This document shows positions 8,617 through 19,117 of a stretch of DNA of 64,000 nt, piece after piece. The stretch is from NCBI RefSeq assembly GCF_022410535.1, contig NZ_JAKNBL010000008.1:33576-97575 (forward strand), in the 5' to 3' direction. This DNA is from Pelotomaculum terephthalicicum JT. Lineage in GTDB: Bacteria > Bacillota > Desulfotomaculia > Desulfotomaculales > Pelotomaculaceae. Position numbers and translations under genes: made by a program. A model generated the notes under the pieces. The model ran no database searches, was not told the origin of the DNA, and saw nothing but the letters and a program-made list of their open reading frames with translations. The first letter of the stretch is position 1; every line of letters starts with the position of its first letter.

Positions 8617-9866
8617 CTTTACAAACCGACTGGAGGGGAATGCTTAACCCCGCCGTGCGTGACCTGCCGCCTTCCGGCATCAGGCGCTTTTTTGATCTGG
8701 TTACGGAGGTGAAAGGCATTATTTCGCTGGGTGTGGGCGAGCCCGATTTCGTGACGCCATGGCACATCCGGGAGGCTTGTGTATATTCGCTGGAAAAAGG
8801 TTACACCATGTACACCTCGAACCACGGGATGCTGGAACTGCGCGAGGAGATTGCCCGGGACATCCGTGACACTTACAAAGTGGACTATAACCCGCGCAGT
8901 GAAGTGCTGGTGACGGTCGGGGTCAGCGAAGGGCTGGACCTGGCCATGCGTACCCTGCTCCGGCCGGGAGACGAGGTAATGATTCCCCAGCCTTCCTACG
9001 TTTCCTACGCGCCTTGCGTCATTCTGGCCGGCGGCCGGCCGGTATACTTGAAAACATCGGTGGAAGACGGCTTTCAGTTGGCGGCTGAGCAAGTCGAAAA
9101 GGCCATTACTCCGAGAGCCAGAATTCTCGTGCTGAGCTATCCGAACAATCCCACCGGCGCTACCATTGACAGGAAAAACCTGCTGGAAATTGCGGAAGTG
9201 GCGGCGGCGCACAACCTGGTTGTCATTTCCGATGAGGTTTATGACAAACTGACCTATGTGGGAGAGCACACCTGTGTTTCTTCCCTGCCGGGCATGCGTG
9301 AACGCACGGTGTTGCTGAACGGGTTCTCCAAGGCCTACGCCATGACCGGCTGGCGTGTCGGATACGCGGCCGGCAACGGCGATTTTATCTCAGCCATGAC
9401 CAAGATCCACCAGTACACCATGTTATGCGCCCCGATTACCGCCCAGCTTGCCGCCCTGGAGGCGCTGAAGAACGGCCGGCGCGAAATGCGCAAAATGATT
9501 GACATGTATAACCGCCGGCGGCGGCTGGTCGTGGATGCTTTTCGTGAAATAGGCTTGCCGTGTTTCGAGCCGCGCGGCGCGTTTTACGCTTTTCCCGACA
9601 TCAGGAGCACCGGACTTACGTCGGAGGAGTTCGCCGTGCAGTTGCTCAATGAGGAAAAAGTGCTTGTGGTGCCGGGCAACGCTTTCGGAGAACAAGGTGA
9701 GGGATTTGTCCGCTGCGCCTACGCGGCCTCCCTGGAAGATCTAGGTGAGGCGCTAAAGAGGATGGGCAGCTTTGTCAAGCGCCGGCTGGGGCGGGGGAAA
9801 GTATTGACCGCTTCTTTCAGAAAGCCTGAGCAGGATGAAGGGGAAGGAATGCGCCAGACGGTGTAA
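8613..9866 (+). CDS. PLP-dependent class I/II aminotransferase
   Basis: 417 residues of fold type I. Visible motifs: ISLGVGEPDFVTP, SYPNNPTGATI, ISDEVYDKLTY and the lysine that binds PLP in NGFSKAYAMTGWRVGY (Lys240), plus the C-terminal substrate Arg region GFVRCAYA. The family includes aspartate, alanine and aromatic aminotransferases; the exact substrate cannot be read from sequence. T-box control makes a role in synthesis or turnover of the sensed amino acid likely. GTG at 8613 overlaps the stop of the Lrp-type gene. Confidence 0.9.
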   Translation: MTLQTDWRGMLNPAVRDLPPSGIRRFFDLVTEVKGIISLGVGEPDFVTPWHIREACVYSLEKGYTMYTSNHGMLELREEIARDIRDTYKVDYNPRSEVLVTVGVSEGLDLAMRTLLRPGDEVMIPQPSYVSYAPCVILAGGRPVYLKTSVEDGFQLAAEQVEKAITPRARILVLSYPNNPTGATIDRKNLLEIAEVAAAHNLVVISDEVYDKLTYVGEHTCVSSLPGMRERTVLLNGFSKAYAMTGWRVGYAAGNGDFISAMTKIHQYTMLCAPITAQLAALEALKNGRREMRKMIDMYNRRRRLVVDAFREIGLPCFEPRGAFYAFPDIRSTGLTSEEFAVQLLNEEKVLVVPGNAFGEQGEGFVRCAYAASLEDLGEALKRMGSFVKRRLGRGKVLTASFRKPEQDEGEGMRQTV

Positions 9867-9915
9867 GATATATTTTTAACTCCCTTGTGAATGAGAATAT
9901 TATGTGCAGATGTCG

Positions 9916-9950
9916 ATAAAGCCAGCTTAAAAGGCGGCTTTATTTTTTTT
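9916..9950 (+). terminator. Terminator after the aminotransferase gene
   Basis: ATAAAGCC (9916-9923) pairs with GGCTTTAT (9936-9943) and runs into a T-tract. Confidence 0.85.
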
Positions 9951-9953
9951 GAC

Positions 9954-9967
9954 ATTACATATGTAAT
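9954..9967. promoter_or_regulatory. Perfect 14-base palindrome, possible operator
   Basis: ATTACATATGTAAT is perfectly self-complementary and ends 11 bases before the -35 box of the promoter at 9979. Position and symmetry suggest a binding site for a dimeric regulator; which one is unknown. Confidence 0.45.
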
Positions 9968-9978
9968 CCAAATTGTTC

Positions 9979-10007
9979 TTGTCCCTTTTTCGAGGAAATT
10001 GTATACT
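9979..10007 (+). promoter_or_regulatory. Probable sigma-A promoter of the two-component system
   Basis: TTGTCC (9979-9984), 17-base spacer, TATACT (10002-10007). It lies about 105 bases before the kinase start. Confidence 0.6.
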
Positions 10008-10111
10008 TGGCAGAGAAGTTGATCGAGTTGTATCTGCAATAACGGGCAAACCCGGACAAGAAATTTAGCATCCGGGAAATTACGGACAACTCTGCCAAGG
10101 AGTAAGGCATT

Positions 10112-11344
10112 ATGAATGAAAAAAATTATGCAAAAGACGCTTACCCGGCTGACATTCCTATAAAAATACTTCAATTTACGGGTAAATTGCTGCAAGAGCA
10201 TGGTAATTACAAATGGGTGCCCGGCTGGCTTGTCGGCACCCTGGGGATTAAAGGGTGCGCTGTCGGGATAATTTTGGCGCAGCATTGCATAGTGCATTTT
10301 AACAGTCAGGATAAAAACAGCAGGGCTGATACTACTGATATAGATGTTGATGTCCTCTGGTGTTCTCAGCAAGATTCGGCAACGAATCAGGGTACGCCAT
10401 GCCATGTTTTTGATTGCCCGGTAAGACAAAGAGCTGTCGAAAAATACGGCCAGCCTGATCAGAAAGTAACCTGTTTCCCCATGGCAGGCAAGAAAGGTTT
10501 TTTAATGGCCTGCGGAGAAGGGCTGCTGCTGAACTCCTTTTCTGTTGCGGAAATACTTAAAGCGATTACGCATGCAATCGAATGCAGCTTGGATGTCGAC
10601 CAAAACGCCGGAAAAGTTGCCTCATATTTTCTGCCTTCCGAAGATGTGGCGCAAATGTGGTCGGAGATGCTGGCCGGATTGTCTCATGATTTAAGGACGC
10701 CTCTGGCCTGTATAAAGGGTTACGTTACAACCTTGCTGCGGGAAGACGTAACCTGGGATCCTGATGCTCAAAAAGAGTTCCTCAATATTATTGTTGAAGA
10801 AACAGATCATATTGAGAGTCTAATCAATAACTTGCTGGATTCTTCCACATTAAGCTGGAAAGGCGATATCGAGCTGAAAAAAGAACCGGTTTTACTGCCC
10901 CAAATAGTAAACAAAATACTCAGGGATCAGTCCTACAGAAATAAAAATCATCAGTATACAGTGTTGTTTGCGGGAGATTTCCCGTTTGTGGAGGCTGATC
11001 CGATCAGGATTGAACAGGTGCTTCGCAACCTCGTAGACAACGCGGTCAAGTATTCCGTGGAAAACACTCAAATTACAATCGAAGGAAAGGTTTCGGCCGG
11101 GGAAATAGTTGTTTCGGTGGCCGATCAGGGGATTGGCATTGGCGACGAGCATTTAAACAGGCTGTTTGAAAAGTTTTTCCGGGTCAGCAGCGGCATCCAG
11201 GAATATCAAAAAGGAATGGGGCTGGGACTGCCGTTGGCCCGTCAAATATTGATTAGTCACGGCGGAAAGATCTGGGCGAAGAGCAAGTTGAACGAGGGAA
11301 CCACTTTTTATTTTACCCTGCCGGTTGTATCCAAACAGCTATAA
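10112..11344 (+). CDS. Soluble histidine kinase with a cysteine-rich N-terminal sensor region
   Basis: 410 residues and no membrane segment. Residues 1 to about 175 form the input region, holding seven cysteines (49, 59, 84, 97, 102, 121, 134) with a GAF-like look but no clear family match. HisKA follows with the phospho-accepting His192 in LSHDLRTPLA. The ATPase domain (from about 285) shows the N-box LRNLVDNAVKYS, DQGIGI and GLGLPLARQI. The kinase would autophosphorylate and pass phosphate to the regulator encoded next. The cysteines and cytosolic location suggest redox, metal or gas sensing, which is inference. ATG at 10112 follows AAGGAG. Confidence 0.88.
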   Translation: MNEKNYAKDAYPADIPIKILQFTGKLLQEHGNYKWVPGWLVGTLGIKGCAVGIILAQHCIVHFNSQDKNSRADTTDIDVDVLWCSQQDSATNQGTPCHVFDCPVRQRAVEKYGQPDQKVTCFPMAGKKGFLMACGEGLLLNSFSVAEILKAITHAIECSLDVDQNAGKVASYFLPSEDVAQMWSEMLAGLSHDLRTPLACIKGYVTTLLREDVTWDPDAQKEFLNIIVEETDHIESLINNLLDSSTLSWKGDIELKKEPVLLPQIVNKILRDQSYRNKNHQYTVLFAGDFPFVEADPIRIEQVLRNLVDNAVKYSVENTQITIEGKVSAGEIVVSVADQGIGIGDEHLNRLFEKFFRVSSGIQEYQKGMGLGLPLARQILISHGGKIWAKSKLNEGTTFYFTLPVVSKQL

Positions 11345-11384
11345 TTTGAATTATTGCTTTAAAAGAGTGACAGGAGGGCTCGGA

Positions 11385-12080
11385 ATGAAGCGAAAGACAG
11401 TATTGATAGTGGATGACGAACCACGTCTGGTACGGTTGGTTAAAGTCAACCTGTTGGCCAGCGGGTACGAGGTGGGTATAGCCGTTGACGGAAAAACCGC
11501 TATAGAAATGCTGGAAGCTTCTAATTACGATTTAGTGATTTTGGATATAATGCTTCCCGGTTCGTTCAACGGGTTTGAAGTATGTAAGAGAATCCGCGAG
11601 TTTTCCGATATCCCGGTTATTATGCTCACGGGCCGGGCCCGCGAAAAGGACCGGATACTTGGTTTTGATGTGGGGGCTGATGATTATTTAACCAAACCGT
11701 TTAGCGTTGAGGAGCTGTTGCGCCGTGTCAAGGCGGTTCTCAGGAGAGCCGGCCAATCAAGTGATTCCCTGAAGCATCCTGCTTTCACATCGGGTGACCT
11801 GGTGATTAATTTTGCCCAAAGGCGGGTCTTTGTCGGGGGTGAGGAAGTGAGGCTCACCGCCACGGAATATCAGGTCCTGTATCATCTGGGCATCAACGCG
11901 GGGAAAATAATTACCCATGAGGACTTGCTGACGTGGGTATGGGGACTGGAATACCGCAACGAGCTGCAATATTTGAGAAACTATATTGGCAGTTTGCGCA
12001 AAAAAGTCGGGGATGACCCGAACAAACCTAAATATATTCTCAGTAAACACGGTATCGGCTACCAATTAGCAAGCGAATAG
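11385..12080 (+). CDS. OmpR/PhoB-type response regulator
   Basis: 231 residues. The receiver domain has the acidic pair VDDEP (Asp10, Asp11), phospho-acceptor Asp54 in LVILDIMLPG, Thr82 region and Lys104 in LTKPF. The C-terminal winged helix (about 130-230) has the VRLTATEYQVLYHL and IGSLRKKVGDD...GIGYQL signatures. ATG at 11385 has GGAGGG upstream; the frame stays open further 5' without a better site. It starts 40 bases after the kinase stop and forms a pair with it. Confidence 0.93.
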   Translation: MKRKTVLIVDDEPRLVRLVKVNLLASGYEVGIAVDGKTAIEMLEASNYDLVILDIMLPGSFNGFEVCKRIREFSDIPVIMLTGRAREKDRILGFDVGADDYLTKPFSVEELLRRVKAVLRRAGQSSDSLKHPAFTSGDLVINFAQRRVFVGGEEVRLTATEYQVLYHLGINAGKIITHEDLLTWVWGLEYRNELQYLRNYIGSLRKKVGDDPNKPKYILSKHGIGYQLASE

Positions 12081-12115
12081 TATAGCAAACTTGCAGCAAA
12101 AGGAATCAATAATTC

Positions 12116-12144
12116 AACTCTGCCGGAAAAGGCGGAGTTTTTTT
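12116..12144 (+). terminator. Terminator after the two-component system
   Basis: AACTCTGCC/GGCGGAGTT stem around GGAAAA, followed by a T-run. Confidence 0.8.
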
Positions 12145-12275
12145 ATGAAATTATTATTTTTTAGCCTTTTTTCTTATGATTTATTTATTAATCATCAAAT
12201 AAAATAAGGTGGTAAGTATTATTAAATTATTATTTTTTAGGTATTTTTCTTATGATTTATTTATGGTTAATCAAT
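12145..12275. repeat. AT-rich direct repeat in front of the glutamine synthetase gene
   Basis: Two imperfect copies about 42 bases long, offset by 76 bases, start at 12148 and 12224. Each has AAATTATTATTTTTTAG and then TTTTTCTTATGATTTATTTA. Both copies can be read as related 18-20 codon peptides (KLLFF-x-x-FSYDLF), copy 1 from ATG 12145 and copy 2 after AAGGTGG from ATT codons. The extremely low GC content means the coding look may be chance. Confidence 0.6.
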
Positions 12276-12356
12276 TATAATGATCTTTTGGTATTTCGAG
12301 CAAACAGTGCAAGCAATGTAATGAATATACCGGTAATTTGGAAGGGGGGGGGGCCA

Positions 12357-13682
12357 ATGCTCACTCGCGAAGACGTTTTAGAAAAGGCAAAAGAGAGTCA
12401 TGTGAAATTCCTGCGCATGCAGTTCACCGATACTTTTGGCGTGTTGAAAAATATCGCCGTAACTTCGGAGGATTTGGCAGGGGTGTTGTCGGGCCGAATT
12501 TCCTTCGACAGCTCGGTTGTGGATGGGGTGACAAATCACCATGAGCAGGATATCACCCTTTTGCCGGACCCAGCCACTTTTGTGGTGTTTCCCTGGCGGC
12601 CCAGGGAAGGGGCCGTGGCCCGCTTCATCTGCGATGTGTTTGATGCGGCCGGTTCTCCTTACTCGGGCTGTTCACGCAATGTCTTAAAGAAAGTGTTGAG
12701 TGAAGCCGCTCAGATGAGAATTAAAATTTACGTGGGCGCGGAGGTGCAGTTTTATCTTTTCTGTACCGACGACAGAGGAAACCCAACCACCAATGCCCAC
12801 GATTGCGCCGGGTTCTGCGACCTGACTCCGGTTGATTCGGGTGAAAATGCGCGGCGTGATATCGTGCTGACCCTGGAAGAAATGGGGTTCGACATTGGCT
12901 TTAGCCACCATGAGGCAGGGCCCGGCCAGCATGAAATTGCTTTGAAACCGGATAACGCCTTGGCTATTGCGGATAAACTGGTAACCTTCAAGTTCATTGT
13001 GCGCACTATTGCCCAGCGGCACGGATTGCACGCTTCCTTAATGCCCAAACCGCTTAACGGCGCACCGGGTTCGGCGCTGCACCTGCACCTGTTTCCCCAT
13101 CGCGAGGATAACTGCCCTGCTCTCGATACGGAGCAGCCATTGCCGCTTGAGCGGGAGCTCGGACATTTCATCGGGGGGGTACTGGCCCATACCCGGGCCA
13201 ATACAGCCATTACCAATCCGTTGATTAACTCATATAAGAGGCTGGTGACCGGGGACATGACGCCCATGCAGATAGCCTGGTCGGAGGGCAGCCGTGATTC
13301 GGTGCTCCGGGTCGCTGCTCACCATGACCGGAAAATCAGGGTGGAGGTAAGAAACCCTGATCCGGCCTGCAACCCGTACTTGGCCCTGGCAGTAATTTTA
13401 AAAGCAGGTTTGCACGGTATGCAGCGGCAGCTTCAGCCGCCCCCGCCGCTGGCCGAAAATACCTTGCGCATAGATGAGAACCAGAACCGGGGCTTTAGGG
13501 TTGAATGCCTGCCCCGCACCCTGGCGGAAGCACTGCGGGAGCTGGCCTCTGATCAACTGACCAGGGACACGCTGGGCGAATATATCTACCGGAGGTTTGC
13601 CATGGCCAAGGGTAAAGAGTGGGAACGCTTTCAAGCATTTGTACATCCATGGGAATTGCAGGAGTATTTTTCTTTCTTCTAG
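12357..13682 (+). CDS. glnA: Glutamine synthetase, type I-like, divergent
   Basis: 441 residues, right length for GSI without the adenylylation insert. The N-terminal beta-grasp domain (about 14-100) is followed by the catalytic domain. Metal ligands are visible as Glu129 in VGAEVQF, the two Glu of HHEAGPGQHEI and the His in GSALHLHLF; the substrate/ATP Arg segment RVEVRNPDPACNPYLA is present. The second Glu of the usual GPEPEF (Glu131 in Salmonella numbering) is Gln here. It would join ammonia to glutamate, or act on a related amine. ATG at 12357 follows a long G-run; gdhA is next on the same strand. Confidence 0.82.
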   Translation: MLTREDVLEKAKESHVKFLRMQFTDTFGVLKNIAVTSEDLAGVLSGRISFDSSVVDGVTNHHEQDITLLPDPATFVVFPWRPREGAVARFICDVFDAAGSPYSGCSRNVLKKVLSEAAQMRIKIYVGAEVQFYLFCTDDRGNPTTNAHDCAGFCDLTPVDSGENARRDIVLTLEEMGFDIGFSHHEAGPGQHEIALKPDNALAIADKLVTFKFIVRTIAQRHGLHASLMPKPLNGAPGSALHLHLFPHREDNCPALDTEQPLPLERELGHFIGGVLAHTRANTAITNPLINSYKRLVTGDMTPMQIAWSEGSRDSVLRVAAHHDRKIRVEVRNPDPACNPYLALAVILKAGLHGMQRQLQPPPPLAENTLRIDENQNRGFRVECLPRTLAEALRELASDQLTRDTLGEYIYRRFAMAKGKEWERFQAFVHPWELQEYFSFF

Positions 13683-13713
13683 TCCCCGGTTTTTTCGGGA
13701 GGGTCCGGATGAT

Positions 13714-13742
13714 CAAAAGCGGTAGAATACCCGCCGCTTTTG
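13714..13742 (+). terminator. Hairpin between the glutamine synthetase and gdhA genes
   Basis: CAAAAGCGG (13714-13722) pairs with CCGCTTTTG (13734-13742). The T-run is short, so it may be a weak or partial terminator. Confidence 0.6.
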
Positions 13743-13773
13743 CCTGAAAAAAGAATGCAGATAAAACAGATAA

Positions 13774-15135
<1,362 letters not shown>

Positions 15136-15173
15136 AAAAAGCAAGAGAATCAACAAGGAAAGGAGGCAGAATA

Positions 15174-15329
15174 ATGGAGCAATGCCCGCTAGCCTACATT
15201 GACCCCTGTGCAAAGTGCGCCCAATTTGGAAACTGTAGTCCGAGTCAGGCTGTCCAGAAGCTATCCGTCCTTGAAAAAGAACTGCGAGATTTAAAGAAAT
15301 TATTGCAATGCCTGCTTGATAAAAAGTAA
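15174..15329 (+). CDS. Small cysteine-rich protein (51 residues) downstream of gdhA
   Basis: ATG at 15174 is preceded by AAAGGAGGC with good spacing, and TAA is at 15327. The N-terminal half holds Cys4, Cys13, Cys16 and Cys22 (PCAKCAQFGNC), enough for one metal site or iron-sulfur centre. The second half (about residues 27-51) is a leucine/lysine-rich amphipathic helix, likely a coiled coil, with a fifth cysteine. It lies 38 bases after gdhA and before a double terminator, so it belongs to the gdhA transcript. I do not recognise the family. A metal-binding or redox accessory of nitrogen metabolism is possible. Confidence 0.75.
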   Translation: MEQCPLAYIDPCAKCAQFGNCSPSQAVQKLSVLEKELRDLKKLLQCLLDKK

Positions 15330-15346
15330 TCGATTTATCATCAGCC

Positions 15347-15400
15347 CGGCAAAACTCAGCAGGAGTTTTTGCCGTCCCCGGTATTGCCGGGGCTTATTTT
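15347..15400 (+). terminator. Tandem terminators after gdhA and the small protein gene
   Basis: First hairpin CGGCAAAACTC/GAGTTTTTGCCG (15347-15374). Second hairpin CCCCGG/CCGGGG (15376-15392) with a T-rich tail. Confidence 0.85.
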
Positions 15401-15458
15401 TTGTGTTTTACAGAGCATCTCATCGCGTTGAAGAGCCATTTCCCGCCTCAATGTTGAC

Positions 15459-15487
15459 TTGACAGAGCCGGTGCAAAGTATTAACCT
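15459..15487 (+). promoter_or_regulatory. Possible promoter of argS
   Basis: TTGACA at 15459-15464, 17-base spacer, then TAACCT, a weak -10 box. Position between the gdhA terminators and argS supports it. Confidence 0.4.
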
Positions 15488-15537
15488 AATTACTGAATTG
15501 GCTAAATAGTGTCTGTCAAGGAGGTTTAATGATATAA

Positions 15538-17223
15538 ATGGGCGGAATAGTTGAAGAAATTAGTGCCAGCCTGGCCGGAGCCCTGGCCGGAGCGCTGGAA
15601 TCTGCCCGCAGCAGCGGGGCTGTCAAGGTTGAGCAAGTGCCGGACTTTACGGTGGAAGTGCCCCGTGAGAAAGACCACGGTGATTTTGCCGCCAACCTGG
15701 CCATGCTGCTGGCCAAGCCGGCCCGTATGGCGCCGCGCAAAATAGCGGAGATGCTGGTCAATAACTTTTCCTTAACCGGGACCTGGGTGGAACGGGTAGA
15801 AATCGCCGGCCCCGGTTTTATTAATTTTTACCTTAAACCGGCCTGGGTTTACGAGATTCTTCCCAGGATTATTGCCCAGCGGGAAAACTACGGACGCGTG
15901 GACGAAGGAAAGGGCAAAAGGGTTCAGGTGGAATTTGTCAGCGCCAACCCCACCGGCTTGCTGCACATGGGCAATGCCCGCGGGGCGGCGTTGGGAGACA
16001 GTATTGCCTCGATTCTGGACTTCGCGGGTTTTTCTGTTACCCGCGAATTTTATATAAACGATGCCGGCAACCAGATCGAGAACTTCGGCACTTCCCTGGA
16101 AGCCCGCTATATGCAGCTGTTGGGTATGGACGTACCGTTTCCCGAAGAGGGCTATCACGGAGAGGACCTTATCGGCACAGTGCGCGGCTTTGTTGACCGC
16201 AACGGAGACGCGTACCTGAAGGCTGAGGCCGGGGAGCGGCGGGCCGCCCTGGTGAAATACGCGCTGAACGAAAAACTGGAGGCTATCAAGCGAGCGCTGG
16301 AGGATTTCGGCGTCCGGTACGATGTCTGGTTTTCCGAGCGGTTTCTGCATGAGTCCGGGGCGGTCGGGGACACCTTGAAATTATTGCGGGAGCAGGGGCA
16401 TATTTATGAGCATGAAGAAGCCCTGTGGTTTAAGGCAAGTGCCTTCGGCGCGGAAAAGGACGAGGTGCTGGTGCGCTCTAACGGCATACCAACCTATTTC
16501 GCGACTGATATAGCCTATCACCTGAACAAGTTTCAGCGGGGCTTCGAGCGGGTGATCGATATCTGGGGCGCCGACCACCACGGCCACGTGGCCCGCATGA
16601 AAGGCGCCGTGGCCGCCCTGGGTTGCGACCCGGAAGCCCTGGAAGTTGTCATTATGCAGCTTGTCCGCCTGTACAAGGGCGGTGAACTGGTGCGCATGTC
16701 CAAGCGGAGCGGGCAATTTGTGACCCTGGAAGAGCTGATGGAGGAAGTCGGCAAGGACGCCGCCCGTTACTTTTTCGTTATGCGCAGTTCCGACAGCCAC
16801 TTGGATTTTGACCTGGATTTGGCCAGAGCGGAAACTAACGAGAACCCGGTTTATTACATCCAGTACGCCCACGCCCGCATCTGCAGCATCCTGAGGCAGT
16901 GCAAAGAACAGGGCGGCAAAGTGCCGGACCCGGCTGAAGTTGATTTTAACCTGCTCCAAGAAGAGAGTGAGTTTGCCCTGGCGAGGAAGCTGGCGGACTT
17001 TCCCGGCGAAGTGGCCTCGGCCGCCAAGGGGCTCGCGCCGCAGCGCATCGCGCGCTACGCCCACGAACTGGCCGGCCTCTTGCACAGCTTTTATAACGCC
17101 CACCGGGTGATTACCGCGGATCAAGCCTTGTCCGGCGCCCGCCTGGTGCTGGTGGACGCCACCCGGATTACCCTGCAAAACGCCTTGCACCTCCTGGGGC
17201 TGGCCGCACCGGAACGTATGTAG
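15538..17223 (+). CDS. argS: Arginyl-tRNA synthetase
   Basis: 561 residues of class I aminoacyl-tRNA synthetase. The N-terminal Arg-tRNA domain (about 1-90) precedes the catalytic core with SANPTGLLHMGNARGAALGDS (HIGH-type motif HMGN), YINDAGNQ, and MSKRSGQFV as the KMSKS-type loop. The C-terminal DALR anticodon-binding domain begins near 440. The length is normal. ATG at 15538 follows GGAGG. The argS-pyrG neighbourhood is ancestral in Firmicutes, but rpoE (delta) is absent between them. Confidence 0.96.
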   Translation: MGGIVEEISASLAGALAGALESARSSGAVKVEQVPDFTVEVPREKDHGDFAANLAMLLAKPARMAPRKIAEMLVNNFSLTGTWVERVEIAGPGFINFYLKPAWVYEILPRIIAQRENYGRVDEGKGKRVQVEFVSANPTGLLHMGNARGAALGDSIASILDFAGFSVTREFYINDAGNQIENFGTSLEARYMQLLGMDVPFPEEGYHGEDLIGTVRGFVDRNGDAYLKAEAGERRAALVKYALNEKLEAIKRALEDFGVRYDVWFSERFLHESGAVGDTLKLLREQGHIYEHEEALWFKASAFGAEKDEVLVRSNGIPTYFATDIAYHLNKFQRGFERVIDIWGADHHGHVARMKGAVAALGCDPEALEVVIMQLVRLYKGGELVRMSKRSGQFVTLEELMEEVGKDAARYFFVMRSSDSHLDFDLDLARAETNENPVYYIQYAHARICSILRQCKEQGGKVPDPAEVDFNLLQEESEFALARKLADFPGEVASAAKGLAPQRIARYAHELAGLLHSFYNAHRVITADQALSGARLVLVDATRITLQNALHLLGLAAPERM

Positions 17224-17245
17224 GCAGGCAATCCATTGGTCACTG

Positions 17246-18935
<1,690 letters not shown>

Positions 18936-18953
18936 CCCCGGCGAATTTTTTGC

Positions 18954-18982
18954 AGCTTTGGGTAAAAACCAAAGCTTTTTTA
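18954..18982 (+). terminator. Terminator after pyrG
   Basis: AGCTTTGG/CCAAAGCT stem with a GTAAAAA loop and a T-run. Confidence 0.88.
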
Positions 18983-19117
18983 TCACAAGGCGAGGTCTGA
19001 AATTGAGTTGCGTTGTCGGCCCGCAGTCCCCCGTGCGGATTTGTTGTCGTAAGCGTGCATGTTTTCCAAGCAAAACAGCATGCTAAGGTAACATGAGATT
19101 ATAAGAGGTGGTTGGTA

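Noticed and set aside
9719..10429. 236-codon minus-strand frame over the end of the aminotransferase gene and the start of the kinase gene
   Set aside because: It overlaps two well-supported genes and a promoter/terminator region, has no ribosome binding site and no recognisable motif.
12252..12356. Upstream extension of the glutamine synthetase from ATG 12252
   Set aside because: The added 35 residues come from the AT-rich repeat and lie before the G-rich ribosome binding site; family length and N-terminus fit ATG 12357.
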